The position numbers were made by a program, and so were the translations under genes. The notes below the pieces were generated by a model. It saw only the letters and a list, made by a program, of their open reading frames with translations, had not been told where the DNA came from and ran no database searches. Below are positions 27,384 through 40,797 of a DNA stretch of 64,000 nucleotides, in pieces. Numbering within the stretch: position 1 is the first letter of the stretch; every line of letters begins with the position of its first letter. The stretch comes from Brugia malayi (taxonomy: Eukaryota > Nematoda > Chromadorea > Rhabditida > Onchocercidae), in assembly GCF_000002995.4 (NCBI RefSeq), contig NW_025062475.1:8002187-8066186 (forward strand), in the 5' to 3' direction.

Positions 27384-30032
27384 TCAAGGAATCTTTCCCG
27401 ACACTTCTAAAGTTGGTGAACCAGTCGATGGTTCTTTAGCCTGCTTGTACTGCTGATCTTGTGCTAGCTTCTCGACTTCTCCAGTTTCGGTATCTATGGC
27501 ATTACTTGGTGAAGTAATAGATGAAATACAGGTATCAGCAGCAGAAGTGAAAGTATTATTAGTCACCTGCTGTTGAGGCTCAGTGCTTATTACTTTTGGT
27601 GATTGAACTTCATCAGCTATTTTATTCTTAGGTGAAGGGGATGAATCACCTACAGTCAGACGATAGAGTATCGGCGTTTCTTCTGCCAGCTGCTCTCGTT
27701 CTACCACTAAAAAAGATAAAACTAAAGGAAATTTTGATCTATTCAATTTCTATATATTGCATTTAATTAAATAGTTTTAGTGACAACATTTGATTTAATA
27801 GAACTTATTATATATTAATAATAATATTTATAGAAATAAAGAGAAAAAACCCACTCGCACAACCTATTTGTAACTGTTAAACCTGTCACTTCGATTACTT
27901 GAAGTTTTCGAACAATATTTTACAACCACAACTTACTTTGCTTTGCACGTAGTGCTTCTTGCTTAGTCTTGTAATCTTCATATGCATTTAGTAACTTTTC
28001 CGACCAATCATCGACCATAGATGCATATTTTGCTTCGTCGAGCTGCAAACAGTATTCCTATGCAAAACACGGTACACACAATCAATTTCCCTTAGGGGAG
28101 TATTACCGCATACAGTACTAATAAATGTAGTAAATAACTAAAGTATGACTAAAAATATTATGGTACTGAAGCACATGGGAAGGAAAATTGCGAAACCAGT
28201 CAGTTTTAAATTGAAGGACAAATTAGCTTTTTTAAAACAATTTTGATAAGACTTGATAAGAAAAGATTCATCTCAAGTTGATTTACGATCTTCGAATATA
28301 AGCGCAACAGTAACTAAATGTACAACATTTCAGTGCGTTTTAATAGAAATTCAAAACGAAGGAAGCATGCTGGACAGTAAGGGAACATTTAATGACACAC
28401 CTGCGGTTTTTCTTCACATACTTTTTTCAGTTTTGCTGCGAACTCTTCCGATGCAATTTCCATTGAACGCTTTTTGGTTTGAAAAATTTCGCTCAGTTTC
28501 TTCAATTCCTCTTCAAGTTTGCTCTGAAGATTTTACTACTAGATTCACAAATTCCATTTAGCTATGTTATCAACTATTCCTTAGAAAAAGCGTGAGGTAC
28601 AAATCTTGCTTTCACAATTCAGACACAGCTTTTTCCCTCATTAGCAAAAGCTACCATAAAGAATAACTAAATTAAATTGAAGATACGCACTAATGAAAAC
28701 ACTTACTTGATGCAGAGCCAATGAAGTCGCTTGTTTCTTCAACATCTCAATGCGATTCTGAGCAAGGACTGTTCGAGTATCAGTGACAACATTGCCACTG
28801 AAGAGATCCGCTATGAGGCGATGATTTCGATCGAATCTATAACAAAAATAGGGAACATATTACGTTGAACAGCTCTCTTTATCCACAGGACAGGTACCAT
28901 AAATTCAAATTCAACATCCAGTTTCCGTTAGTCACCATAAACAGTTAAGTTTCGAAACTACATACCTAACAGCAGCAATTCGGCGAGAGGAAAGATCACT
29001 GAGTTCTTCATCCTCCACTGGCTGAATAACGACGCCTCCTGTATCCAAACGGCCGCGACTAGCTGTAAAATGTACTTGGCACTTTACGCCTTAATTGCAA
29101 ATTTTAAAACTTCTAGCACAGCCCATTAAAAAGAACAGACTGGAAAATTAATAACAAATCAACTTATCTGACCAGCAATTACACCGCCAACTGTATTTGA
29201 TTTATCGATGACTTTTGCTCGATTTTTTGCCGATAAATATTGTTGATAAGCAGCCGAGTTGTGATAAGCTTTCAATGCCTTCTCATACTCCTGCCGTTCA
29301 ATGTCGTATTCCTTCAAGAAAAAAACTTGTAAGCCAAGTTTGAATAATCGGAAACCGGGTGTCGAATTCAAATTATGCATTACAGTTGGTGAAATAAAAC
29401 TTTGAGATGAAAAACTTTGCAGCAAATAACCTGATGATATATAGCTTTTTCCGATTCCGGCGCGTCTCTCCACATCTGACCAATCACCTTCCCAATATCC
29501 CACAACTGACTATCTGGATTTTCGGCGCGCACCTAAATAAATATTTTTCCAAATAAGTTCCCGGTTGCCTATCATGAGACTTTAGAAACGATAGAGGAAG
29601 TAAACTTAGCTGATATTAAGGGTCAGAATATAACATAAAGAAATAATCTGATATCAGCAAGCATAAAGTTTTCGGCAAACATCCTTACTTTGGCCCACAT
29701 TTTCCGACTGAATCTCATATATGGAACCAGTGGACGATCTGGCGGTTTGGGTGGTTTAAGCGAATTGCTGTCATTCTGAAAATAAAATGAGCTGATGTTT
29801 ACTTTCCAAAAACAAAAAACGAAATTTACTTCTGCCTAAGCGAATGACTTAAGTTTATTTCCAATAACTTTTAGCACCAGTTAAACAGTCGAAACTTTTT
29901 TTAAAAAAAAGATTTAAAAAAAATTGGAAAAAAAAAAAAAACTAAAGAGAAATGACATGCCTGACTTGACGGTCGCGGAGGTGGATGCCGAAACATGGCG
30001 ATCACAGGCGATCCTGCAATAGCTTTGGGCAT
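27384..30032 (-). CDS. swsn-3: SWI/SNF subunit SMARCE1/BAF57 (HMG-box protein)
   Basis: HMG-box subunit of the SWI/SNF (BAF) chromatin-remodelling complex, acting in the nucleus. Nine exons in coding order: 30032-29961, 29775-29689, 29532-29431, 29311-29173, 29062-28966, 28836-28707, 28523-28401, 28057-27937, 27706-27384; 397 residues (human 411). The HMG box spans about residues 30-105 ([59 protein letters not shown]). It is followed by a VIQPVEDEE block, [20 protein letters not shown], and coiled-coil stretches ([17 protein letters not shown]), as in BAF57. The tail is Ser/Thr/Gln-rich. Intron 1 has a GC donor (AGTCAG|GCATGT). Exon 8 could instead start at 28042, losing five residues in frame. 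A second Met 12 codons in is an alternative start. Confidence 0.94.
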
Positions 30033-31098
30033 CCCCAACTCAAAAGCACTTCACAGAACACAACATGGTCACACCCTGACAACTCCCCCGTCACTACTCT
30101 TCAAACCATCAACAACCCTAAATGAAACAGCCAGGATCACTTCTATCAGCAGTAACACGTTTTCCCTTTAATTATATAGAAGTGGAGGATGAATGGTTCA
30201 AGTCCAATAGATTTTAATTGAACTCCTACAAAGTAGTGTCTTCAACGATTCTTTTCTTTAATAGTAAGGAATATTAACTGAACTCGCGTTTATCATCTCA
30301 TTTCACGTGACCCCAGATCACCCCTTCCTTACTCCACTGTTCTGTACTGACTCTCGCATGCTGATTGATCTAGATACTTAGCTATATCTTACACTCCAAA
30401 TTACTTCCGGTCTTCTTTAAGCCTAGAAAAATTCTGGCAAAGTTCCACCGCATGTGAACGCATCCGTTTTGAACTGAGATTACTGGAAATAGGGTAATTA
30501 AGATGAAAATAATTGCAAGAATTATGAATGTTGCAAAGAGGGAGGGAAGAAGAAAAAAGAATAAATTGATTGCTTTATGGAAATTAACTCTCAGAATGAA
30601 AAAAAAATTTTTTTTTTGATTGATAGTTTGCTGAAGAAAAATGTAGAATTTGTTGAAAAGAACATTTTGTAGTGTTCAGTACATGTGCCCTGAATGAAAA
30701 GTTTTACTGGAGAGTTCTCAATGAAAGCGATAAAAAATGGAGAATAAGCAAAGGGATTGTAGTTCAGTTACTTTTGATAAAAGGCGAAGTGATAATTTCC
30801 GAAAAGTTTTGAAAATCTCTGACTCAATTTTCTGCCAATCAAATTGCTATACTTTCTAAAACTTATATGTTTCATTAGAACTCATATCCGAAAACTCACC
30901 CATTCTTCCCTTCGTAACAGAAGAATATGGGCGCTATTTGCTTCATTAAAATCAAGAGATTTTGGTATAATTCCTATATATTTTGCTGAATTCCATCTTT
31001 AAGCAATGCTTATTTAATAGAATCTTCAGTAGGATGAAATTCTTTTTTGACATATATTTGTACGTATATTTACATTTCTCATCTAACAATTAACGCAG
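30033..31098. other. Spacer upstream of swsn-3
   Basis: About 1.1 kb likely holding the swsn-3 promoter and the 5' part of the orphan plus-strand exons. One possible first exon is 30123-30152 (MKQPGSLLSA, donor GCA|GTAACA, phase 0), which is compatible with the next exon but otherwise unsupported. Confidence 0.35.
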
Positions 31099-33380
31099 CA
31101 TTTCTTATTGAAGAAACAAGAGCAAAAAGAACGAGAAATTCGACGACGCGCAAGACGCGGGGATTCCTCAGTTAGTTCTTTTGAATTCAAGTCTATAAAA
31201 ATATTGATTTGAAATGTGTGGAAAATAAGACAAACAGTTCCTGTTTGCAGAGTGGAGGATTCCTCTATTATAAATTTAATAATTATAAACAAATAAACGC
31301 GGCATTGAAAGCTGTCAACTTTATCGTGTCATTAATTGAATTGAAATGAATGTATATTCCCTCCCTTGCCTTATCATTATTAACTACTGCCTCTTCATTA
31401 CAAAAAGTGGTTTAAAAATTGCCTCTATTAGTTTAATTCAAGCTATAAAAATAAGTTCAACAGACAGTTACTCTAAACTGTTTTGTATTATAGATCGGTA
31501 GAGCAGATAAAATTGTTTTCAACGGCGAATGCTTTCTTTTGTTTGTTCCTGTCAATTTGACATCCTGTGATGAACATATTCAGAGACATTCCCTCTAACA
31601 TTTGTAATATAAATGCAACAGGTGCGCCAGTTTCTTTTAAAATGATTTCATTTTTAGAAGTATTTATTCGTACTGTGCTTAAGTTTGCTTTGTCGAATCT
31701 TTCTAATAATTTCATTTCGCAATTAACTTTGGTCTTTATCAATAAGTTCATACAATTTAGTCAGTCTGTTTAAATTAAATTAAATCAATCAAGATGAATA
31801 ATGCGTTTTCTTATGCTGCCGACAATACCTTCAATAGAATGTATATTGGAAAAGTCAGAAAAACGACGACCACTCATGTTCATTCCGTCCTGATATGAAA
31901 TACGAGACTTGGAATGCCGGACCGAAAGTATGATAGGTAAGTTTTTAAAACGCTGTCACTCGCAAAATATGAAAACTTAGTTAATTGCGCACGGTTCTAA
32001 CTTTTTTACTTCCAATAGAGTTTTTCGCTACAGTGCGCAGATGTTTTGGACAAAACACAGATTACGTCTGCTACTGCCTATACTTTAAAAGAAATCAATC
32101 AGATTTAATGAATCAGTTACTGATGTTTTAAATAAGATAGTGAAAGCTCTGTTAAAATGTACTCCTTTCATAGATCGTCATACCTTTTCATTTCCTTGTC
32201 TTTCTCTTATTTTCATTTACATCATTTGTGCACTTTATTTTTGTTAAGTTTAGATTTTGAAGAGAATTATTATAAGATAGTTGTATTTGCAACAAATTAC
32301 AAGATCTTTTTCAAATTGTAAAAGGGTACTGCTCCCCTAGATTGGCAGTATTGTGCAATAAAAATAAGGAATAAGTAAAATCATTTAGAACAAACATCGC
32401 CTGAGATTTATCTAGTACAAGCAAAAAGTTTCAAGCAGTTTCTAATCTATCAAAAAAAGTATTGCGGTGAGTTGTGGGATTCAGATTTTTTGATTTATGA
32501 GGCCTTAACACGAAAGCTTTCAGAAGATTGATAAAGATTAATGTTGCTTTTAATAAACAGTTTATTAAATAAGAGAACTCTGTGTTTTCCAACTACTAAA
32601 CATTCGCATGCCTTAGAAAACAATAATTTTTTTCTTCAACTTTCCAATTTAAAGCGTCGAACATCAAAGGAATTTGGAATTGTCATATTAGTAAATTATG
32701 GATTTTGACAATGCCCGAGAAACTAGTATGTTTTACTTTTTTGGATAATTGTAGGAGAATACACTAGTGACGTATTATAGTCGAAAGGATTTCGATAAGT
32801 GACAAGTCTAACACTACATTTTGAGATAACAGGCTAAAGACATGTTTAAATTTCATAATTAATACGTCACACGCTTTGAGAACTCTTTCCGTAAATATCT
32901 TCTGATCTCACAAAACTTTGAAAGAGAACTACTGCGTTCAGTGTAAATTTTAATTTGAAAAAACTATAACAAAATTAAACAGAAATTCAATTTTAGATCT
33001 AAACTAAATGATATCAAGAAATTCTATCAAGAGTTCTCAATATATTCCAGAAATCAATAAGATAAGAGCTCAAGAACGGTTCGGCACATGGAAACTGCAA
33101 ATTTATCTGCTGACGGAAGACAGTTGTCTAGCCAAATACTGTTTCAACTAATATAAAAGTATATGTTTCCGATGCAATGGACTTATTCATAAATTTATTG
33201 GACAAATATGCATTTTGTTCTTATGCAAAAATTAAAGAAATAAATATCTCGAGCAGATGAAGTGGATTAATAACAACCGATTCCAATCTTGTTCTTCAGG
33301 ATTCAAGCACTTTGTCTAGTGCCTCTTTGCGTAGTAACGCGACATCCAATCAAAATTCCAATCTTCCTGGAAAAAACTGA
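31099..33380 (+). CDS. Orphan exons of an unknown basic/Ser-rich protein (5' end not found)
   Basis: Three plus-strand exons fit one reading frame, all with phase 0 junctions: 31099-31170, 31838-31927 and 33300-33380 (TGA). Each is bounded by an acceptor (ACGCAG, TCAATAG, GTTCTTCAG) and the first two by donors (TCA|GTTAGT, AAA|GTATGA). They encode 80 residues: a highly basic helix (KKQEQKEREIRRRARRGDSS), then a Trp/Asp-containing segment, then a Ser/Asn-rich tail (TLSSASLRSNATSNQNSN). I do not recognise it. The frame agreement across three exons argues against chance, but the third exon could belong elsewhere. The 3' end lies 122 bp from the convergent CK1-like gene. Confidence 0.42.
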
Positions 33381-33501
33381 TAGCTACTGATGTATACCAA
33401 CATTTATTCGAATTCATTCTTTACCTAATAAATATTGAAGGATTTCTGTTTAGAATTCCCAGCTTTTCCATAATCTCCTTACAGTGTCAATCTTTTAAAA
33501 C

Positions 33502-36500
33502 TTAAACTTCAAGCGGTACTTTATAGGCCAAGGATTTGAATAAATCACGAAAGAGATGTCGAATAAACAAATAATCAGGTTTATCGTCAAATCTTAGAGT
33601 GCGACAATAATTGAGTACGGTTGCGAATTGAGTAGGTAATCCATGACAAAGAATCTGCAATGAATAAAATTAGGGATAATCGAAATGCTTTTTAATTCGA
33701 CTCAAACAAATAATCGGACATTGTGAAAATAATTCTTCTGTATTATAGATAATTGATTAAAGCTGTGTTAGCTTGGTGAATCAGAACTGGTATAAGTTGA
33801 ATAATTTGTCAACAGCATTATCAGAAAACGACATCATGGGATTTTACAGAATAAATCTTAACTAAAGTTTAAGCAAATACAAATTTCAGCTCGGTATTTC
33901 AACACTACCTCTGTTGAAATCGATATCTTGATTTCCAGAATCTTTTCAAGTTCATCATACATCTGCCAAGGTAAATTCCCTCTGAAAATGCTTCGTATGA
34001 AAAAACGAAACAAAAATTAAGAAAACTACGAATTCATGGACTAACTTACTTAAGAAAATATAAAAGTATATATACATAAGATTCTAGATCATCCCGTCTA
34101 GATGCAATTGTGCCCAAATGTCTGTTAAGAGATGCAAAGCAAGGTGAACCAAAAAAGTCCTGAAATTATTATGTATAATAATTTTATCGAAATTCTATAA
34201 ATCAAATGACATTTGCGTTTCTTTTGCGATGTTCAAAAATTTTACAACAGATGCTATAACTATTAACTTACTATATCTTCCTTATACGGAATATGTTTGC
34301 GATATCCATCAGAGATCTTAATATATTTTGATGCCAACTTCATATTTATTAAGTAAACTTTAGAGAAGTTCTCTTCGATACCCATCACAAAAGCATCTGA
34401 CTGAAAAAGCTATTACATTTATCTTGAGTATTACCGGGAAGGAACTAAATAACCATGACTGGAAGTATAACTAAATTGAGCTGAGCTAAAAAGTATACGA
34501 GAACCACTGGATCAACAAACTGCATGGTTCATCAGTCGTTTTCAATGATAGCAGTAACAAACTACTTTGGTTGTTACTTTACAACAAGTAAAAAAGCATT
34601 TCTATTTTTCAAAAAGGTGTCTCACAACAAAGGATGTAAAATAAAAAATAAATTGAAATTGAAAAAGTCATATCGTCAGATCGCGATGAACATAATCCGC
34701 ATCATGGACAGTCTGTATTCGATCCAACATTTGATCAGCAAGCATTAGAACTGTTTTCAAACTAAATCGTCGCTTGCAATAGATAAAAAGCTCTTCCAGT
34801 GAAGGACCAGTAAGATCCATAACCATTGCTTTGTATCTATTAACTATTCCAAACCTAAAAAAACAGTTCTTACTAATCCATCCAGATCTATTTCATACTT
34901 GATTCAACCCACACCAACATGGACGGAAACTAATTGTATCTATATTACTTACTTCCATTATGTACCACTTAATGTCTTTGATGCATATTTCTGGTCTATT
35001 TCAACAATGAAACTTCAAGTCATTATTACAATATACGTTAAGCATCTTCTGATAACATACGAAGATGACAAAATGCTGATTGATAGTAACTTCATTAATA
35101 CCATGCATGGTACGTGAAGGCTTACAGGCATAGAGATTGCTCAAAACGATAATGGAGATGAAGTAAAGACTTTTGTGACACATATAAAATAGTTCTTCGC
35201 TAACAGACTGCCAGAAAAGGTTATGAAAATCACTTGAAATAAACAGTTATCTCTATGACAAGGAAAAAATGATTCGTCATAATTTGAAAACATGAAATAT
35301 ATTTTACATATAGAGACATTAAAGCACTTAAAAGTAGCTTGAATGCGAAATTATAGTAACATATTTACATTTTTAGCTTAAAACCAATTTAAATTGAAAA
35401 CCTACCAATGAACGTGTGGTACTCCTCTTCCATGAAGACTTCTGTAAACAGCATGCTCGTGTTTTAAATTATTCTTTTTTCTTTTCTTATGCTGCAGTAA
35501 TATGAAAAAACAAGCATGTAAAAATAATATGATGCGAAAAGAATAGAAGCAAAAATAACGTAGAATTCAGAAGTTTTTACAAAATGTAAATGATAAAATT
35601 AAGTAGCTTAACTAGCAATCTAACAGGAGAAGATCAATCATTTGTTTTCGAGCAGAAAACAAAAAAGCATAAATTCCAAGTAGGAATAAGAGTAGATAAA
35701 GCAGTCCTATATTCTAGTTCATATCTTACTGATCAAAATTTTAGTATCAATATTTGCATTCAATAGTTCGACGAAGTATCTCATGACATTACTATTTAAT
35801 TATTTATACGAATTTTATAATAGCAGTAAAATACCATATTTGTAATTAAGTTCACAATGTAATTGATAATGACGGTACTGGAAATATTTTCAATCATTAA
35901 CTATTAAGTCATTAACGTTCTATTAAAAAGTATCACCAGAGCATTTAAAGATATCAATTTCACAACTACTAATTAGGAAAACATAAATGAACTGAAAATT
36001 TCAATACTTCATCATATGAAAGAGATATAGGCAAGACATAGACAGTTGAACAGCCAAACATCACTAAAGCACCAACGTATTTATAGATAGCTTGAAAGTA
36101 TTCAGATATTGAAGTTACGGCACAAAGAAATAAGGCAGTATCAAACTTGAGAATAGTTTCTACTTAAATGTTCTACAAATTAAATCAATTTTATAAAGAT
36201 CCTATACAGCTCTGAAAATAAATCCTTAGTCTGTGAAGCGCCAAATCGAGAAAGTATGTTTTCCAAAGCCAAATAAAAACTAAATATATTAAAAACTTGT
36301 TTTAAATGCAGTAATAGTAATATCACCATTACTACTATTCAGTGCTATTGAGGAATATTAGTGATCCTTGCCAATTGAGGCATAACCACTATTTTTTCCA
36401 AATTTATAACTAGTGACATGGCTATAACGATATCTGAAACATACCTCAAGCAGAAATTTGAATATAATAAAACTAATTATGAGGACTAACTCAATATTAT

Positions 36501-37144
36501 CTTTTTAAATACCCTATTAGAGTTTTTGTCACGAAATAAAAAGTTATCATGAATTATTTCGTAATTACCAGGTGGTCTTACATAACTGGACAAAATTAAT
36601 ACAGCATTATTTTATCACATATCTATCATTTTAAAATTACCATCAGTGCGATTATATGTGTCAAACATATTCCTGCTTAGTGAAAATGGAATAATATAAA
36701 AGAAGTATGAAACGAAACTGTCAAATATCAGGATGATAGTTTTAGTAACTACTCATTTTATCCACTTATTACTTTGTAATCAAATTATTACTTTCTAATC
36801 ACTATTATGATAGCTTTGTTCAAAATAAGACCGTTTGACGACTGCCAAGTTGACCCGCTTTTTTCCAGTTATTTGAAACTCATTCATGCAATATTGAAAA
36901 TTAAATAGTGAGTTGTTTCTTCCAAACATATTTTAAACGTAAACCAAAGCTGAATGCTATGAAATACCTGGCTTGCTGCTTCAATTTCCCTATTGGAAAT
37001 TTCTTCCACTTTCAAGGCTACGTAGCGGTCATCAGAACAGCGTATGGCTGTGAAGATTTTTTTAGATCTTTGTTCATTCAATATACGACACTGTCCGTAA
37101 TGTGAATAAAAACTATCATTCCTTCGGATGACTTCGGATTCCAT
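33502..37144 (-). CDS. Casein kinase 1-derived pseudokinase
   Basis: Seven exons in coding order: 37144-36968, 35491-35406, 34854-34674, 34400-34272, 34159-34050, 33981-33909, 33654-33502; 302 residues, whole frame open. CK1 family by many blocks: [69 protein letters not shown]. Exon boundaries from exon 2 on match neighbouring kin-19. Key catalytic features are lost. The glycine loop has no GxGxxG ([10 protein letters not shown] instead). The catalytic loop HRDIKPDN is HRDLTSDA, losing the Lys and the Mg-binding Asn. DFG is NMK. The ATP-site Lys remains in VALKVEE. A scaffold or decoy role is inferred, if expressed. The exon 3 donor is not GT: the codon-preserving boundary is ACG|ATATGA, so a decaying gene remains possible. 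Introns 1-2 are large (1,476 and 551 bp). Confidence 0.85.
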
Positions 37145-38588
37145 TAGAGATCAGTAGATTTAAGAACTGAAAATGTAAATTTTTTCGACTTAATACTTTG
37201 AAATTCAACATGACTGATCCATACGCAATGAAGGATAAACGAAACCACAAAAAAATCACCTCAATAATTAGTAAAATTTGTAAAATTCAAAAGTGAAATA
37301 AGTCATTTCTACTATAATCGCAACTTACACATCAACGCATTCTGTTGCAATGGGAACTCACTCGTTATTTGCTCCCACGTTTTCTAAATAACGATACCTT
37401 GCTTCCTACCATTCTATACAGAAATATTGGCCCCGCTTATTTCTCTTGAACGACATAATGACTTCTTAAACAGTCGTTATACCAACACTCTAAGACTGAA
37501 CAAATTAGTCCAGACCGCTGTGCAATTTCACAAGCTGCCTGAGATAATTGCTTTTCACAAGTTGCGTGAGATAAGTTGCAAACATTACAAAATGTCCCAA
37601 CACTATTAATTGTTATTATTTCGTCACATTCTATGCTAGCCTAGATTCCTAACCACTGAATACATAACTACCTCAACACCAATCTCACATACGATTAAAA
37701 TGTATTAAATAACATTGCCTGTGTTTAGTGTGAGAATGATTTGTATTTCACTTCTTTATAAATCAATTAACTCTTCACATAATGAAACGTAACATCCGAT
37801 GGAAAAAAATAGAAAAAAAAAAAAAAAAAAGAAATAGATGGTGGCATTTATCCAACCATAACATATATGCTAAATGAATTATCTTTGTTTTTTGAACAAA
37901 AAATATGAATTCTCCTGCATACAGAACAGTCTTAATGCCAATTTCCTACCACTTCAGTTGACTACGAAAGGACTTTACATTCTCCTTTCTCGGCCAACAA
38001 AATCTGGAAAAAAGAGTGAAAACAAGACATTTTTTGAAACTGGTTACACAATGGAAGCATATACGTTCTGTACATAATTAAGATATTCTCTAGATTTTTT
38101 TTTGGACAAAATTAAATTCGATTTTTGTCACAAAAAAATATTTAATTGTTACTTAAACTAGCCGCCGCATTGTATGTGTACTTAAAACTTGCAGCTTACT
38201 TGAAAAAGTTACTTTCTTATTAAGCAGAAAATGAACTTAAGTCTCGAAACAAAGTACCTACTCTTAAAAAGTTTTCATATCGGTTGAAGCACCCTTTCAA
38301 TAAATCAACAAAAATCTGAAAATCCCACACTCAGAAAATCAAGTTTGCAAAGCAGTTTTACTTTTTTGAAAATACTTAGTCATGTGTCCTCAAAATTACT
38401 AACGGACTGACATCTTTACAAAATCATCGGATGTTACCCTACTACATTCTACGTTGTGCGAAAAATCAAGAAACAAAATGATAAGATTTCGGAGGGAAAT
38501 TTAGATAAAACTTTGTAAAAACACTTTTCAATCAGTATTTGAACATCCACAATAATTATGGTGCTTTTATCAATTAGTACGACTTTTC
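37145..38588. other. Spacer between the CK1 pseudokinase and kin-19
   Basis: 1.4 kb of AT-rich DNA carrying the kin-19 3' flank and the presumed pseudokinase promoter, with an A run at about 37810-37830. Open stretches at 37427-37609 and 37874-38077 look like chance. Confidence 0.5.
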
Positions 38589-40797
<2,209 letters not shown>

